Source: Embiotoca jacksoni
Taxonomy: Eukaryota > Chordata > Actinopteri > Embiotocidae
DNA length: 64,000 bases
Assembly: GCA_022577435.1 (NCBI GenBank)
Contig: JAKOON010000009.1
Span: 12,977,911 to 13,041,910 of the forward strand
Direction: 5' to 3'
Below, piece by piece: positions 22,240-33,868 of this stretch. A model generated the notes under the pieces. It made no database searches. It saw nothing but the letters and a program-made list of their open reading frames with translations, and had not been told where the DNA came from. Position 1 is the first letter of the stretch. Every line of letters begins with the position of its first letter. Position numbers and translations under genes: made by a program.

Positions 22240-23711
22240 CGATCAAGGCAGAATCGCATTAACAAAGCAGCAGACTTGGTAGTTTCATTCTGTACTCCCA
22301 GTAAAAAATGCAGGCAGTACGTTCTCCAGATTATCCAGATGGATGACACTTCTGGAAACAGATGCTGCTGTTTTCAGTGTAATTGTTTTCAGTACTGTGA
22401 GCACCGCGGTGATAATTTAATATAACTCTATTGTATGTGGGTTGGCAGCAGATTCTCAGGGACAGATAGCTTAAAGCCTGGTCAAACAAAACCAAAACTA
22501 TCTCGTTTACCACTATAGGTAAGCGAGAAAACATGGTTTACTCATTTTAAGAGAAAAGACACCATGTAATAGTGACACAAGAAATCGAATTATTAAGTGA
22601 CTCCTAAAGATTGGTGTAGTGTACTCGACGTTAACACTATCCATCGTGCTGCTATCTTAATAAGATTTATATCTGATGTAGCGTGTTTCCAATCAAGATG
22701 GATATTTTTATTTCAAACAAAATACACATGAACATTAATTGTGGCAACATTCTGTATTGATTCTGCAGCTGATGATCCTTGAACATGAATAGCGTCGTTC
22801 TGCTTCTTAAATCTCTAATTCAATGATCATGATCATTTAATGGACACGATTTGTACTATGTGCCATGTCGGCATGTACAGACCCTTAAAAAAGGAGCATA
22901 CTGCAGTTATGACACTTGATGCTAGTTTTCACAACTCTTTGAGTGCAGAAGTGGTGCCTCCGTCTTTGAGTTTGTGCTTTCCGTGCCAAACTGGTTGCGG
23001 CCATTGCCCACCAAGATCTGTCGAGATGTCTCTAGCTCCTTCATGAAAAGCCTCCTCGTGTGGAGCATCTTCCAGGGTTCATTTTTTCATTCTGATCGGG
23101 GCCGTGGTCCAAAATGAGATCAAGTGCTACGTTCACAATTGCAGTTTGTTGCTTGCTCATTGTAGCGCTACCACAGAGTGACATGTTGGCAATATGGCCC
23201 TAAAATATATTTTGTCCCAAGTGAGGTGTGATTGGTTGTAAATGAAGGGAGAAAGAAGGTATTGTTGCAAGAACTGGCTGTAAGTGGTTGTGAAAACATC
23301 ATAAAAAAATGTGAAGAAATCCTACAAATTGTGATGATCATTAGTTTTAAATTCCTGGTCGAGTGTGAAGGCAGTCAGATGAGAAAAAGAAACACATTTA
23401 TTACAAGATAAAGCTATGAAATGGTCAATTGTTTTTTTTTTACCAAAGCACAACAGGGAGGTTAAATAGCACAGGGAAATGAGACGGCGAGTAATGACTG
23501 CACGATCACGGAATGATCATCTGAGCAGCTGCTGCAAATGCAACATCAATGACAGTGTGACACATATCAGCTGAAGATGTATGAAAACCACGCAGCTCCG
23601 TGGCAGTTTTATAAGGCCTGTAAATGTGATACTAATAACATCTTCAATATCCACCCACATGTCATGCACTAATGCTGGCAATGCTAAATCTTTCTCCCCC
23701 TCTCTTTCTCT
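22240..23711. other. Non-coding stretch
   Basis: No gene seen. Contains a 10-bp palindrome CACCGCGGTG at 22,402 and a 16-bp palindrome AATGATCATGATCATT at 22,822-22,837, both near chance expectation. Otherwise unremarkable. Confidence 0.5.
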
Positions 23712-23729
23712 CACACACACACACACACA

Positions 23730-23794
<65 letters not shown>
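23712..23794. repeat. (CA)n microsatellite
   Basis: About 80 bp of CA, interrupted once by GCGC at 23,731-23,734. Confidence 0.95.
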
Positions 23795-23798
<4 letters not shown>

Positions 23799-23940
23799 CC
23801 TAACCTCTCTCTCTGTTTCGCATCTCACTTTCGCTCATGTAACTGTGATGGGCAAATGTTTAAGAGCAGACATTAACACACACGCAGTGTGAGGGAGAAA
23901 GCACGGTACGCAAGGTGATGGTGGCCCATCAAGCCGTGTC

Positions 23941-23980
23941 TGTGTGTGTGTGTGTGTGTGTGTGCGTGCGTGCGCGCACA
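23941..23980. repeat. (TG)12 followed by CGTG repeats
   Basis: TG run grading into CGTGCGTGCGCGCACA. It is inverted relative to the CA tract 147 bp upstream. Confidence 0.95.
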
Positions 23981-25019
23981 TGCATGCTGTTTAAATAGTG
24001 CATATGGACCGGGGGCCAGGCAACAGCTTGGTCTTGCCTGGATCACTGCACCCTGGCTGGGCCATTGTTCCTCTGACACCCCCCCCCCCCTCTTACACAC
24101 ACAAACACACACTTCCTCCCCTTCGCTGGCCTTTGCCTAATAAGCTTCTTGCTCTCTTCTCCTCCTCCCATCTCTCTTCCTTTGGTTCGAGCTCCAACAC
24201 TCCGCTGTGCTATTTCCTTATTGAAATATCACTTTTCTGGTTTCAAGTTTTTTACATCTTTTTTTGTTGTTGAATTCTTAAGTCTGTGATTTGATTACTC
24301 GTAGGATTTGTAGTTGTAAGGCTGAGCTTGGTTTATTATTTTAAGCTGGGCATGGCAATCTTCTTCTATCAGTGTGTTTGGCTGAACCCGTTCAAGTAAC
24401 ATGCCCCGACAACTAGACTTAAGACTTTTCATCACCACATCTAGAAACTCTGCTGTCAGCTCTCTGCAAATCAGACATCACCATGCAGACTAGGCTACTG
24501 CTTAGCAAGGGAGAAAGGCCAAATGAGGAAACATTTTCTTTCATGTAATTATAACATTTAGAGATAGATATGAACCAGTATCCTGAAGCTTCTTAGCTGA
24601 CAGAGATTTGAAAAAAAACAAACTAGAATAGTTAAAAAGGGCCAAAACCAGCAAGTATCTACTTCCCTCCTCTTTGCTGTTCTCTTCCTCGTTGCATATT
24701 GTGCCCACCTACTTCGCATGCTCTGCCATGCTCCATTTGGAGTCACAGATGCCTCTGTCACTGGGGCAGCATTCATTTGGCACAGCCCCGGGTGACTGTG
24801 TCAATATTTGAGTTCCATTTTGGTTTGGGGCGCCTCGAAAAGCATGACTGGGCTTGGGCGAGGCTAAAGTTAAAGGAAAATCAACAGGAAACAAAAACCC
24901 CGGCCCTATATTGTCAGTCTGTACAATTAATTAAGCCTTTTGGCAAGAAAAGTGAAAGGATGAGCCTCTTTGGGAATAGATAGGTCGGAGTTGCAGGAGG
25001 ATGAAGGGTGGAGGGGAAG
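23981..25019. other. Non-coding stretch
   Basis: No gene seen. C-run at about 24,079-24,090, a short CA patch after it, and a pyrimidine-rich segment to about 24,200. Confidence 0.5.
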
Positions 25020-25240
25020 AGACAACAAAACAAATGAATTGCCTTGAATTGCTGTGATAATTCACATCTCTGATTAATATTGATCGCGCGGGAGATAAGA
25101 AACTGCCACAATACAAGCATAGAGAGCGGTTAATTCAATGAGTTTTTGTATTAATAACTCGCTCTGTGCAAAGATGAACAAGGAGACTTCGCTGGGCAAT
25201 GACTGTGCAATTTGAGGTTGTTACCCTGTGTGCTTGAAGC
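25020..25240. other. Low-repeat stretch, candidate conserved non-coding element
   Basis: Contains GTGATAATTCAC, CTGATTAATATTGATC, a CpG-containing GATCGCGCGGGAGATAAG, GGTTAATTCAATGAG and GTATTAATAAC. These are homeodomain- and GATA-type words in DNA free of simple repeats. Conservation cannot be tested here. Confidence 0.25.
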
Positions 25241-26670
25241 TGTGTGTTTGTGTGCGCAGGCTCTTCGTTGGTGACTGACTGTGTCCCAGCAGTAATATTT
25301 GCCTTTTATGTAATGTTTTTCATAATGTGTGGCCCATGGGGATGGAGAAAGAGCTGAAGCTGGCAGATTGTATTGATTCAGAGCATCTAAAGCTGCTGTT
25401 TTATAGTGCAGTACAGGAGGGCCCGCGAGGATTCCTTAAGTTTTCATGATTGCTTTTTTCTCAACAACTCACTGGACAAGTCTTACCTTTTCATTGTCAA
25501 CCCATATGCCTCTATTACAGCTCATATTTTTCTCTCTTCGTGTCTTTGCACATTACCATGCACACTCTCCAAAACGCCCTCTTCTTTATTTTTTGCTTAA
25601 TTATTTTATGTAATGTGAAATGTCCAACTTCCCCCTTTGTTTCCAATATGTATATTTAGCTACCCTTTGCAGCTCACGCACAAACAGGCGGTCAGTTCCA
25701 CTGCTTAGCACAGTCTTCAAAGGGTACAGACTCATCTGCCTTAGCTCATTGGCTTTATCATGAGTGCAGTGCCCTGCTGTTACACCCATCGGCCCCTATT
25801 ACAGCTCCTTATAGAAGAGGATGCTTCGGGTTTGCAGGCAGAAAGCTGTGCTCTGCCGTAGCAGATGGAAGAAGCCCAGACTCCTTTGTGGTGTGTTCTA
25901 ATGGGATCTGATGAGTGCATTTGTGTCCAGTGTTGCATGTATGGACCGTGTAAATATGATGTCTCCTGCACCCAAGTGCTTTTAGCCAGAAGCAATGAAA
26001 TATATCAAAGGTTGACCCTAGTGCGGGGTATTATTTTAGAAACTAGGAGGAAAAAACTCATTTATATTTCAGTGGTAAAACTCAGAGAAAACTACATCAT
26101 TGTAATAAGTCACTACGGTGATGTTTCCATTAACTTCCTCGGTCAAAAACTTGCATTTGTCTCAACACAATTGTTAATTTTCAAGAAATATATAAATTCT
26201 AGTAATACTCAACACTTTGTTCCCTAAATGTTGTCCAGCTCTTTTGATCACTGAAAGTCCTGACTTGCAGTCATATCTAGCCAATCCAATACTTTGCTGA
26301 GGAAAACACACAAAGGCCTCCGACTCTTGACAACTCCTAACGTCTTCACACTTATGCATGGTGAAGGGGAGAAAAAAAAACCTCTCTGACAAAGTAAGAG
26401 ACAGAAATTATCTCGAATAAGGGCATCTCATCTCCCCAGGCTGCTGTTGAGACTAAAATGTGTTCTTGGAATGTGCTCAGCTTGCCTGTTTGAATAAAGG
26501 TTGAAAGGGAAAAAAAAATTGTGACAGGCATTCAGGGGTAGTAACATGCTGTGATTTTATGTGCTGCCAGTTTTCATGTTTCATTAGTTGGGTGTGAGGC
26601 TGTGTGCTAAATTTGTGTACGTTGATGCATGTGCAATTATCCATGCCTGAGTTGTGTGTTTGTGTGTGTT

Positions 26671-26671
<1 letters not shown>
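25241..26671. other. Non-coding stretch
   Basis: No gene or mobile element recognised. Confidence 0.5.

Positions 26672-26722
<51 letters not shown>
26672..26722. repeat. (GT)n microsatellite
   Basis: About 50 bp of uninterrupted GT, preceded by shorter TG runs from 26,653. Confidence 0.95.
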
Positions 26723-26726
<4 letters not shown>

Positions 26727-29648
26727 CTTACGTGTACGTGGTCCAGTCGCTTGTCAAAGCTGCAGCTTGTGTGGTTTTGGAGGAAGCAAAATGGACAGGT
26801 GGAATTCCAGCCAGAGGCACGCTGGGTATACTCACGGTGTGACAGGTGTGGGACATTGACAGTGCAGAGTTGCCATGGAGACGACTTGCTGATTCCCCGT
26901 GTTACATACCTTTTATCATGTTTTGGGTGCTTGTTAAAATATTGACATGGGGACTTGGGGATTGATGGTGTCTAAAGTTTCTCTGTATGCAAATTCGGAT
27001 GTCTTTTCAATGAGTCATTCAGAAATGCAGACAAAAAGGGAAGGGAATTAAAAAGATGGTGAATAAGTGTGTGAGAAGTTTGCAGGTTCACCTGTAATAG
27101 CTTTGGACTACACACGATGTTGCATTAAAATGTGGCCCTCCACAATGGTTAAAAGTCTGCATATATTAATGATGCAATTATTGATGGCATTAAACAGGCT
27201 AGAGAGAGAAGAAGAAAAACCTGAGATTGCGTGTCAGTAAAGAAAAAAACAATCAGCTGCATCCCATAAAAAATAATTCACCAACTTAATATGAATCTCA
27301 AAAATGTTAAAATTGATGCATCTTAACCACAGATATTTTTTTTTTCTACACATTATCCTTTCTAAACCTGATGCCTACACTACCCACAATGAAACTTGAG
27401 CCAGTTTATCAGATGTTGTGCATCTCTCTGTAAAGCTCTATTAGGATTATACTATGCACAATCTAAAAGTAACTCTTATTATTGTTGGATATAGGAGTTA
27501 TATAGTTAGCAATTGTAAATTTACTCTAAATAGATGTTTGGCTACTTTGAGTTCAGGTAGGAAAAAGTGACAGATTTAACTTAAAACTGAAATGCCAGGC
27601 TTTCGAATCATTTTGCATTCAAGCTCAGCTATGTCTAACTTCCAGCTTCTCTCCAGTCTAAATTATTAGATCTCAGGTTTGTCAGTTTGCTTTTATTTTG
27701 AGAGTGTTAACATCTTTGTGGATTAACAAGCACATTTGAGTATTATACCTCGAAAAACCTGCTTTCTTTGTGCCCATAACACGTCCCAGTGCTGCGTCTT
27801 CTCTGAGTCTCTGTGTGACAATCCATCTTTTATAGCCCAACACATTTAGTAGAGTTAGTCATAATGGTACACAGCCTGGAACACCTGCTTCAGAGGTGAT
27901 GTCGGGGGCAAAATAATGATGAAAATATATGTAATGGCTCATGAAAGTCTTCATCTACTTCACCAGAACGTCCATTTTTGTCTGCAAGGTCCAGTTTGCA
28001 GATTATATACTGTAAGTGTGAGTGCAATTTTCTGTGGAGCAGTTCTTTTGATGAAAGTGGGCTCCCTCTCCTTTCTCATTCATGTGGTTGCTCATTTGAT
28101 TTTTTTAGTCTGTGTCTTTGGCCACTAACATCAAGCGTGTGTGTCCCTAAATGGCAGTGCAGATGTTCGCTTTAACGGCACAAAGCGACTGTGTTTGTGG
28201 CACATGTTTGTGACAGTTCAGACTGACTGATTCCAGACTTTACAAAGAGCTCAAGTCGTTTCTCTTTTATTCCCCTCAGACCGTCATCTTCTGTTGTCTC
28301 TGTACATTCATCAAGTGGAGTCAAATACTGCTTTACAGTTTGGGGTGACTACAAAATTGTGCTCAGGTTGAAATGTCTTCACTCTGAGTTGACACGTTTT
28401 TGTCTCAGATTTTGCCAAACACAACGTTTTCTGTGCTTCTCTCTGTCTGCATATGCTCGCTGACTTTATATGCTTTTGTGTCGCCTTTTAAATTTCACTT
28501 TGCATTGTATAACGCAACTGAAGGGTGGCATTTACTGGAGCTTCCTCCCAGGATCAGTGCTGAATAAGTGGAGAGCTGCAGCTGGGAATGGAGTGAAAAA
28601 AGATACAGTACGATCAGCAATGAAAACTACTGTTATTCCATATTACTCAAGCATACATCAAATCTAAATGTAAACTTTAATATTTGATTATAGCATCCCA
28701 TCCTGTACAATTACATTATTGTGTAAAAGGTCCATCATGTTCAGGTTCTTCCAATTCACCATCTCTGTTGAAATGGTACAAATATATGGGCGGAGAAAAC
28801 AATAAAGCCAAATACAACAAACAACCTCAGCAAAACAAATTGACTTGAGCCTCGCAGCTTTAAAGACCTTAAAAAGGAATTAGTACGCTTAATAACACAG
28901 ATCTGATTTTCATGGAGTACCACAGTGAAATACACGTCTTGTGGAGCGAGACTGTTGTTCCGTTCACAGATGCACTGTGTAATTTACTGTCTCCCACTAA
29001 ACATTGTGACCAGAGGCTGTGTCATCATGCGGCCCTCCCACTACCTTCGCAGCAATTAGACAGGTAGTTGAGATGAGAGTGTTGCAGAGGCCAGCCGTGT
29101 AATTAAACTTGGAGTAAAAGGCCATGTGCTCCTATGAAGCAATGCCCCGCTCGCCCACACACTGTGTACAGGCATCGCCACAATCCCTATCAGGTGTGTG
29201 CTCTTCATCAAGTTTATCTCTACTGTCTAGATGCTGAGTGTGTATTCTAGTTAGAAGGAAGTGCATACAATGCATTTGATTCGTTAAAGGCTGGTGCCAA
29301 ATGATGTTGGTTAGAGTGGTGAAACTGCAGTGAAACAATGTACTTTAAGGCTCTAAATCCAAAATAAGGCATTGAGAGACACTCCAGAGCCAACACCAAC
29401 AAGGAAACTGGGCAACCTGTGAAGATGTGATAAGAAGCACTGTTAGATTTCCCAAGTAAGGTTGAGCTTCCTCATTAGGTTCACACACAACACTTCCAAG
29501 CCCCAGAAACCTGCATCTTTGGTGTAGCTCAAAGGAGACGTGCTGACTCTGTGAGTCCCAGAACCAAAGCTTGCAACACATTATCTCTGTCTGCAAGCCA
29601 GTGCTGACGTGAGGTCGGTACAGATGACACCATTACCGGTCTGACGCA

Positions 29649-29706
29649 ACCCTAGCAGAGGTCTTGGAGGCAGGCAGACTCCCGAGACCTCTGAAGCAGG
29701 ATTAGG
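29649..29706. repeat. Imperfect inverted repeat
   Basis: CAGAGGTCTTGG (29,656-29,667) pairs with CCGAGACCTCTG (29,682-29,693) with one G:T-type mismatch. Outside these arms, ACCCTA and TAGGGT extend the pairing after an asymmetric bulge. Function unknown. Confidence 0.55.
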
Positions 29707-31022
29707 GTGACTGGGTATCCCACTTTATGTGGGACTATAGAGCACTTTTATCCCTTGTCCCATATATTGAGACCATGTTCCACATTTTGATTGGCTCTAG
29801 ATTTCAAAAGTCAACATACGTTTCCTAAAATCTGTAAGTGTAGTTACAACAAAGACATTCCCACTGAAACCCAAAGATGATTGCAAGACAAATGAGGAAA
29901 CAATAGTTGACATAACTCACTATACCAGACACTCCCAATCATACAGGTCAGCAGATTGTGGCAGTAATTTACCACCCCATAAGGCCATTCGGTGTGCAAC
30001 TTCACCTCCTTTTTATGCTTACTATTTCTGAAGAAAGTTGAATTCTAATAACATATATCTGTCTAGTCCTTCACATGCTTGAGGCCTAGCCTGTAACCTG
30101 CCCAGTATACTGTGTTTTTATGTGTTAAGATGGCAAGACATCTCAGCACTGGTATTCTGTCCCACATTTGGTTGGTTGACTTGTCCAACCTTGTCCCCCA
30201 AAACAGGATGGACAGCAAACATCTGTCCTGTAGAAGTCAGCTGCAGAGGCTTCATGCACTCAGCACTTCCTCAAGTCCTTTAGACTAGACGTAGACACTG
30301 ACGACCCTGCCGCTCGTCGGATGGCAACATCAGAGGTGCATCAGGCACAAAAGCCTAGTTAGAAATATCTCTGCCTATACCTTTACAACTGACAGGAACT
30401 TTCACAGTTATTCAATGAATGGTTAGTAAATGAATATTGATTATTGATAGCAGGTTTAATATCTGTTACTAAACATCCACTGCATTATGAACTGCAACGG
30501 AATACATGTTTCCAATCGAACGTGCACGTACCACGAATTATGAGAATAATTATAACGTGGATTGAATATGGATCAAAGATGCATTTATTTTCTGAAGATC
30601 TCTGACATACAGAAACATGTTGTGTATTCACAACCATGTCAGACAAATAAATCAAACCATAATAAGATTGCCACCGATGGGTCATGGGGTTTATAGACAG
30701 TAAGATCACCAATACCAATCGGTGGAACTTTGATTTGTTTCATCATGTCTGGTATGTGCTGTGAAACCATTCCCACGAGTGTGCTCTGCTGACATGGAGC
30801 TGGTTTAGTCTGCAGTAAATAGAGGCTGTAAAAGAGCACATTGAGCTGTTTGTTGGCCAAATGTAAAGGTAAAGCTTTGTGACATACCACTTGGCCAAAT
30901 GGTGCTTGTCCTGTGCTCACTGGAAATTAACATGACCATACAATGTGAGCTGTTAATCAGTCAGCAGTTCGCTGCTGAAATTATAATGAGCTGCCTTAGG
31001 GTCTGGCAGAAGCTGCATAAGA

Positions 31023-31042
31023 TTTTTTTTTTTTTTTTTTTT
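31023..31042. repeat. Homopolymer T20
   Basis: Uninterrupted T run with no recognisable retroposon beside it. Confidence 0.9.
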
Positions 31043-32224
31043 AGATTTAGTTTTTACTGAAATTCAGAAAAACACAACGTGATCGTCATATGCCTTTATT
31101 TTTGAATGCATTAACTTCAGTCAATGCAGGATTATACAACATCTTACACAGCAGATGGCACAGTTAGCGCTAAAAGGGTTCCACGTGTGTGAAGGATTGG
31201 AGTATTTTTTTGTTGTTGTTTAACAACCAAACCATGAAACATGTTTAATATTCATGGTAATGGTTATTTTAATCAAGTAACTTCACCTCTAAGTTCTTAT
31301 AAGGTTGTGCATTGAGGTTTTTCTGTGTTGCTTGTGTGTGATCCTCAGTGGCTATCCTGCACTTATCTTTAGGATGATTTTAGCCCACACATGTCTATCA
31401 CCACCTCTTGTCTGGATGTATCCTGTACCACTTATGGTCAAATCCATATTCCAGCAGTGTCACATCGTCTCACTAAAGAAAACTCAGTCTTTACATACGG
31501 AGTGGATAAGAAAATAAAATAAAATATTTTATCTTTATCTTTGTCCGACTGCAGGAAAATAACTACATGCATGTTCTCAGCATCTCTTCTATTTTTCGTT
31601 GCTGTTGTTGAAAGAACACTTTTCCTCCCAATCCTTGCACTGCTTGCACAGTCACACTCCATGCACGCTCCCTACTCAGCGGTGACAGCATGGCAAGCAC
31701 ACACTGAGGCACACTGAGACACATAAAATCTCATCCTGTTACAATTACACCGCAGCAAAACCATTATTCAAGAAAATATCCTGAGTTATAGTCTCTGCCA
31801 GAAGGGCCACCAGTGTCCTTCTTCCAGCTGGTTGGGGCTCCCAGTAGTGTAACCTTCTGATTCAGACTGTAAAGCTGTTACGAACAATGTACTGTGGAAT
31901 ACTGAAGGATGTCTTAAGATGTTTGAATGGCAATGTCTCTGAAAAGAACAGAATAGAAATGTAGAAGCATTAGGAATAAAGACTAGACATTTCCCTTGGT
32001 ATTCTGGTTTTAAATGTATTATCTACCTCAAACTTGACAGTAAGATGTTTTTACCTTAGTTGTGTACACTGATTCGGCCAACTTGCTAGCTTGAACTCCA
32101 ACATAATCTCCTCTTTGATACATATGAAGCTTTTTAGTAGACTTTTTACTTATTACTCGGGCAGTAATACTTCACACCGCTCTCTATGTGTGCTCTAGTG
32201 AAGAAGAAAATCCCTGGTGATGCT

Positions 32225-32560
32225 TACATAGGTTTTATAGCTTGCGGCCCGACAGCATTTTAATTCCCCTCGCGGTTCCAGTATCATAGCAGCTCAATCT
32301 CCTGCCCCCACACCAACTTCACCTTTCTACCGGACCCAATTTAGCCAGTGATCCTAAAACCAGCACGCTCGCAACCCTGGAGATTCAGAGCGGTTCCCTT
32401 CATGGAATAGCACCCTTCGTACCTTAAAGGAATAGACCGCCTCAGAATGTAATTAGACGCTGCCAATCTCTTGCGATCGCTCGGGAACGTAGGGGCTTGT
32501 GGGTCTCTTAATGGAGATTACTTTTCTGCATGGCCATACTGTTTGGAAGTAGAGCAGAAC
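32225..32560. other. Low-repeat stretch, candidate conserved non-coding element
   Basis: Varied composition without simple repeats, with CpG-containing words (CTTGCGGCCCGAC, CTTGCGATCGCTCGGGAACG) and AT-rich factor-like words (TTTTAATTCC, GTAATTAGACG). No reading frame spans it. Conservation is not tested. Confidence 0.25.
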
Positions 32561-33574
32561 CTCTTGCTTTTCAAACCAGCTAGTTAAACATCAAAGTCTC
32601 TTGTTAAAATGCCCGTTGTTCTGAATGTCCCCCGTTGGATCTGATCTCATTTACAAAACGATGCTTTGTTAAACTTGCACGTCTTGTCAAACAAATTCAC
32701 AAAGTTAACAACACAGCCAGACTTCCTGCAATTAGGGAAGCACAGTTATCTGTTTTCTTCTCCAACAAATTATTTGATAGTATTCAGGTTGGGTTTTCAT
32801 GAAATATCTCACCTTTCTGTCACCGAATACTAATTCTGCATTTGTAAATGAGTATCACACAGCATACCATGTGCTCTATAAAGTGATAGTATCGTAAGTA
32901 TCTCAGCTCCAACTAAGTCATCTCATACTTCTCAACATATTTGATGACCAGTATGATTATTTGCAATGTATAGGAGCTGATGGTGTCTTAAACCAGGATA
33001 TGAATGTGACATATGGCACTCTTGCCTTTACTAAATCCACCATTAATGCTTTTCAGTGTTTTCATGATGTGTAAAATGTACCAAAGATGAAGCATTGTTA
33101 AGTCCCTGCTTCTGGAAGATTGATATGCAAAGCCCTCAACCTATTGGGTAGTGTAATGCAGTAAAGACACTGGTGGAGATAGACACATCCAGCTAACAGG
33201 TGGGTGCTGTGGACATGTAATATAGGACTGGACACACTGCACTGCCTCTTCACTCAATATGTGGTCATTGTTCTTCCTAAAGGCAAGGTTAAATGGCTGT
33301 AAATATCTATTGAGCCAATCAGACTGCACGTTTGACCACATGAATGATCGTTTAAGTGTGTATGGCTGTGTTTGTTATAGTGCGTGGTTTCCACTGGATT
33401 TACCTGCGTGAGTGTGTATGAAAGCATCTGACAGTGCGGCGATAGGGCTCTTTCTGCCTCTTTTTTTTTTTTTTTCTTCTTCCTCTGTATCCCATATCTC
33501 CACCGCCTAACACAGTTACAGGATTAAATTTAACTACATTTGTGTGCATGGACGGGGGTGGGTGTACTTTATGA
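32561..33574. other. Non-coding stretch
   Basis: No gene seen. T15 at 33,461-33,475. Confidence 0.5.
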
Positions 33575-33612
33575 GCTGTCCGGAGTGAGAGCCACTGTCA
33601 GCGCCGGACAGC
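33575..33612. repeat. 9-bp inverted repeat built from RE1 right-half words
   Basis: GCTGTCCGG (33,575-33,583) and CCGGACAGC (33,604-33,612) are exact reverse complements separated by 20 bp. TCAGCGCC overlaps the right arm, so the right side reads TCAGCGCCGGACAGC: both RE1 halves, but 2 bp closer than in the standard site. Confidence 0.5.
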
Positions 33613-33729
33613 AAAAGGTGACGCCAGTCATAAGAGGCTGCTGGCGTTATTAACCCCTCACCTGAGTCGAGTAGAACAGGCAATTACAGCCAGTCATATG
33701 GCTGTCAGACTGTTAGAGGGAGACAGCTC

Positions 33730-33868
<139 letters not shown>

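Larger units (their letters stand above)
26723..32224. other. Non-coding stretch
   Basis: No gene seen over 5.5 kb. Contents: a T run near 27,337-27,346; an imperfect hairpin at 29,649-29,706 (listed separately); T20 at 31,023-31,042. The segment 29,700-30,210 repeatedly uses words such as GTCCCACAT, CCCACTTTATGTGGGAC and TTGTCCCA and may be an unrecognised old repeat. ORFs are chance frames. Confidence 0.45.

Noticed and set aside
22822..22837. 16-bp palindrome AATGATCATGATCATT
   Set aside because: A loop-less 16-bp palindrome is expected about once in 64 kb.
23581..23892. Histidine/threonine-rich open frames over CA/TG arrays (also at 33.7, 38.8, 40.3, 54.4 and 60.4 kb)
   Set aside because: Dinucleotide repeats are open in several frames and give TH or CV repeats; not proteins.
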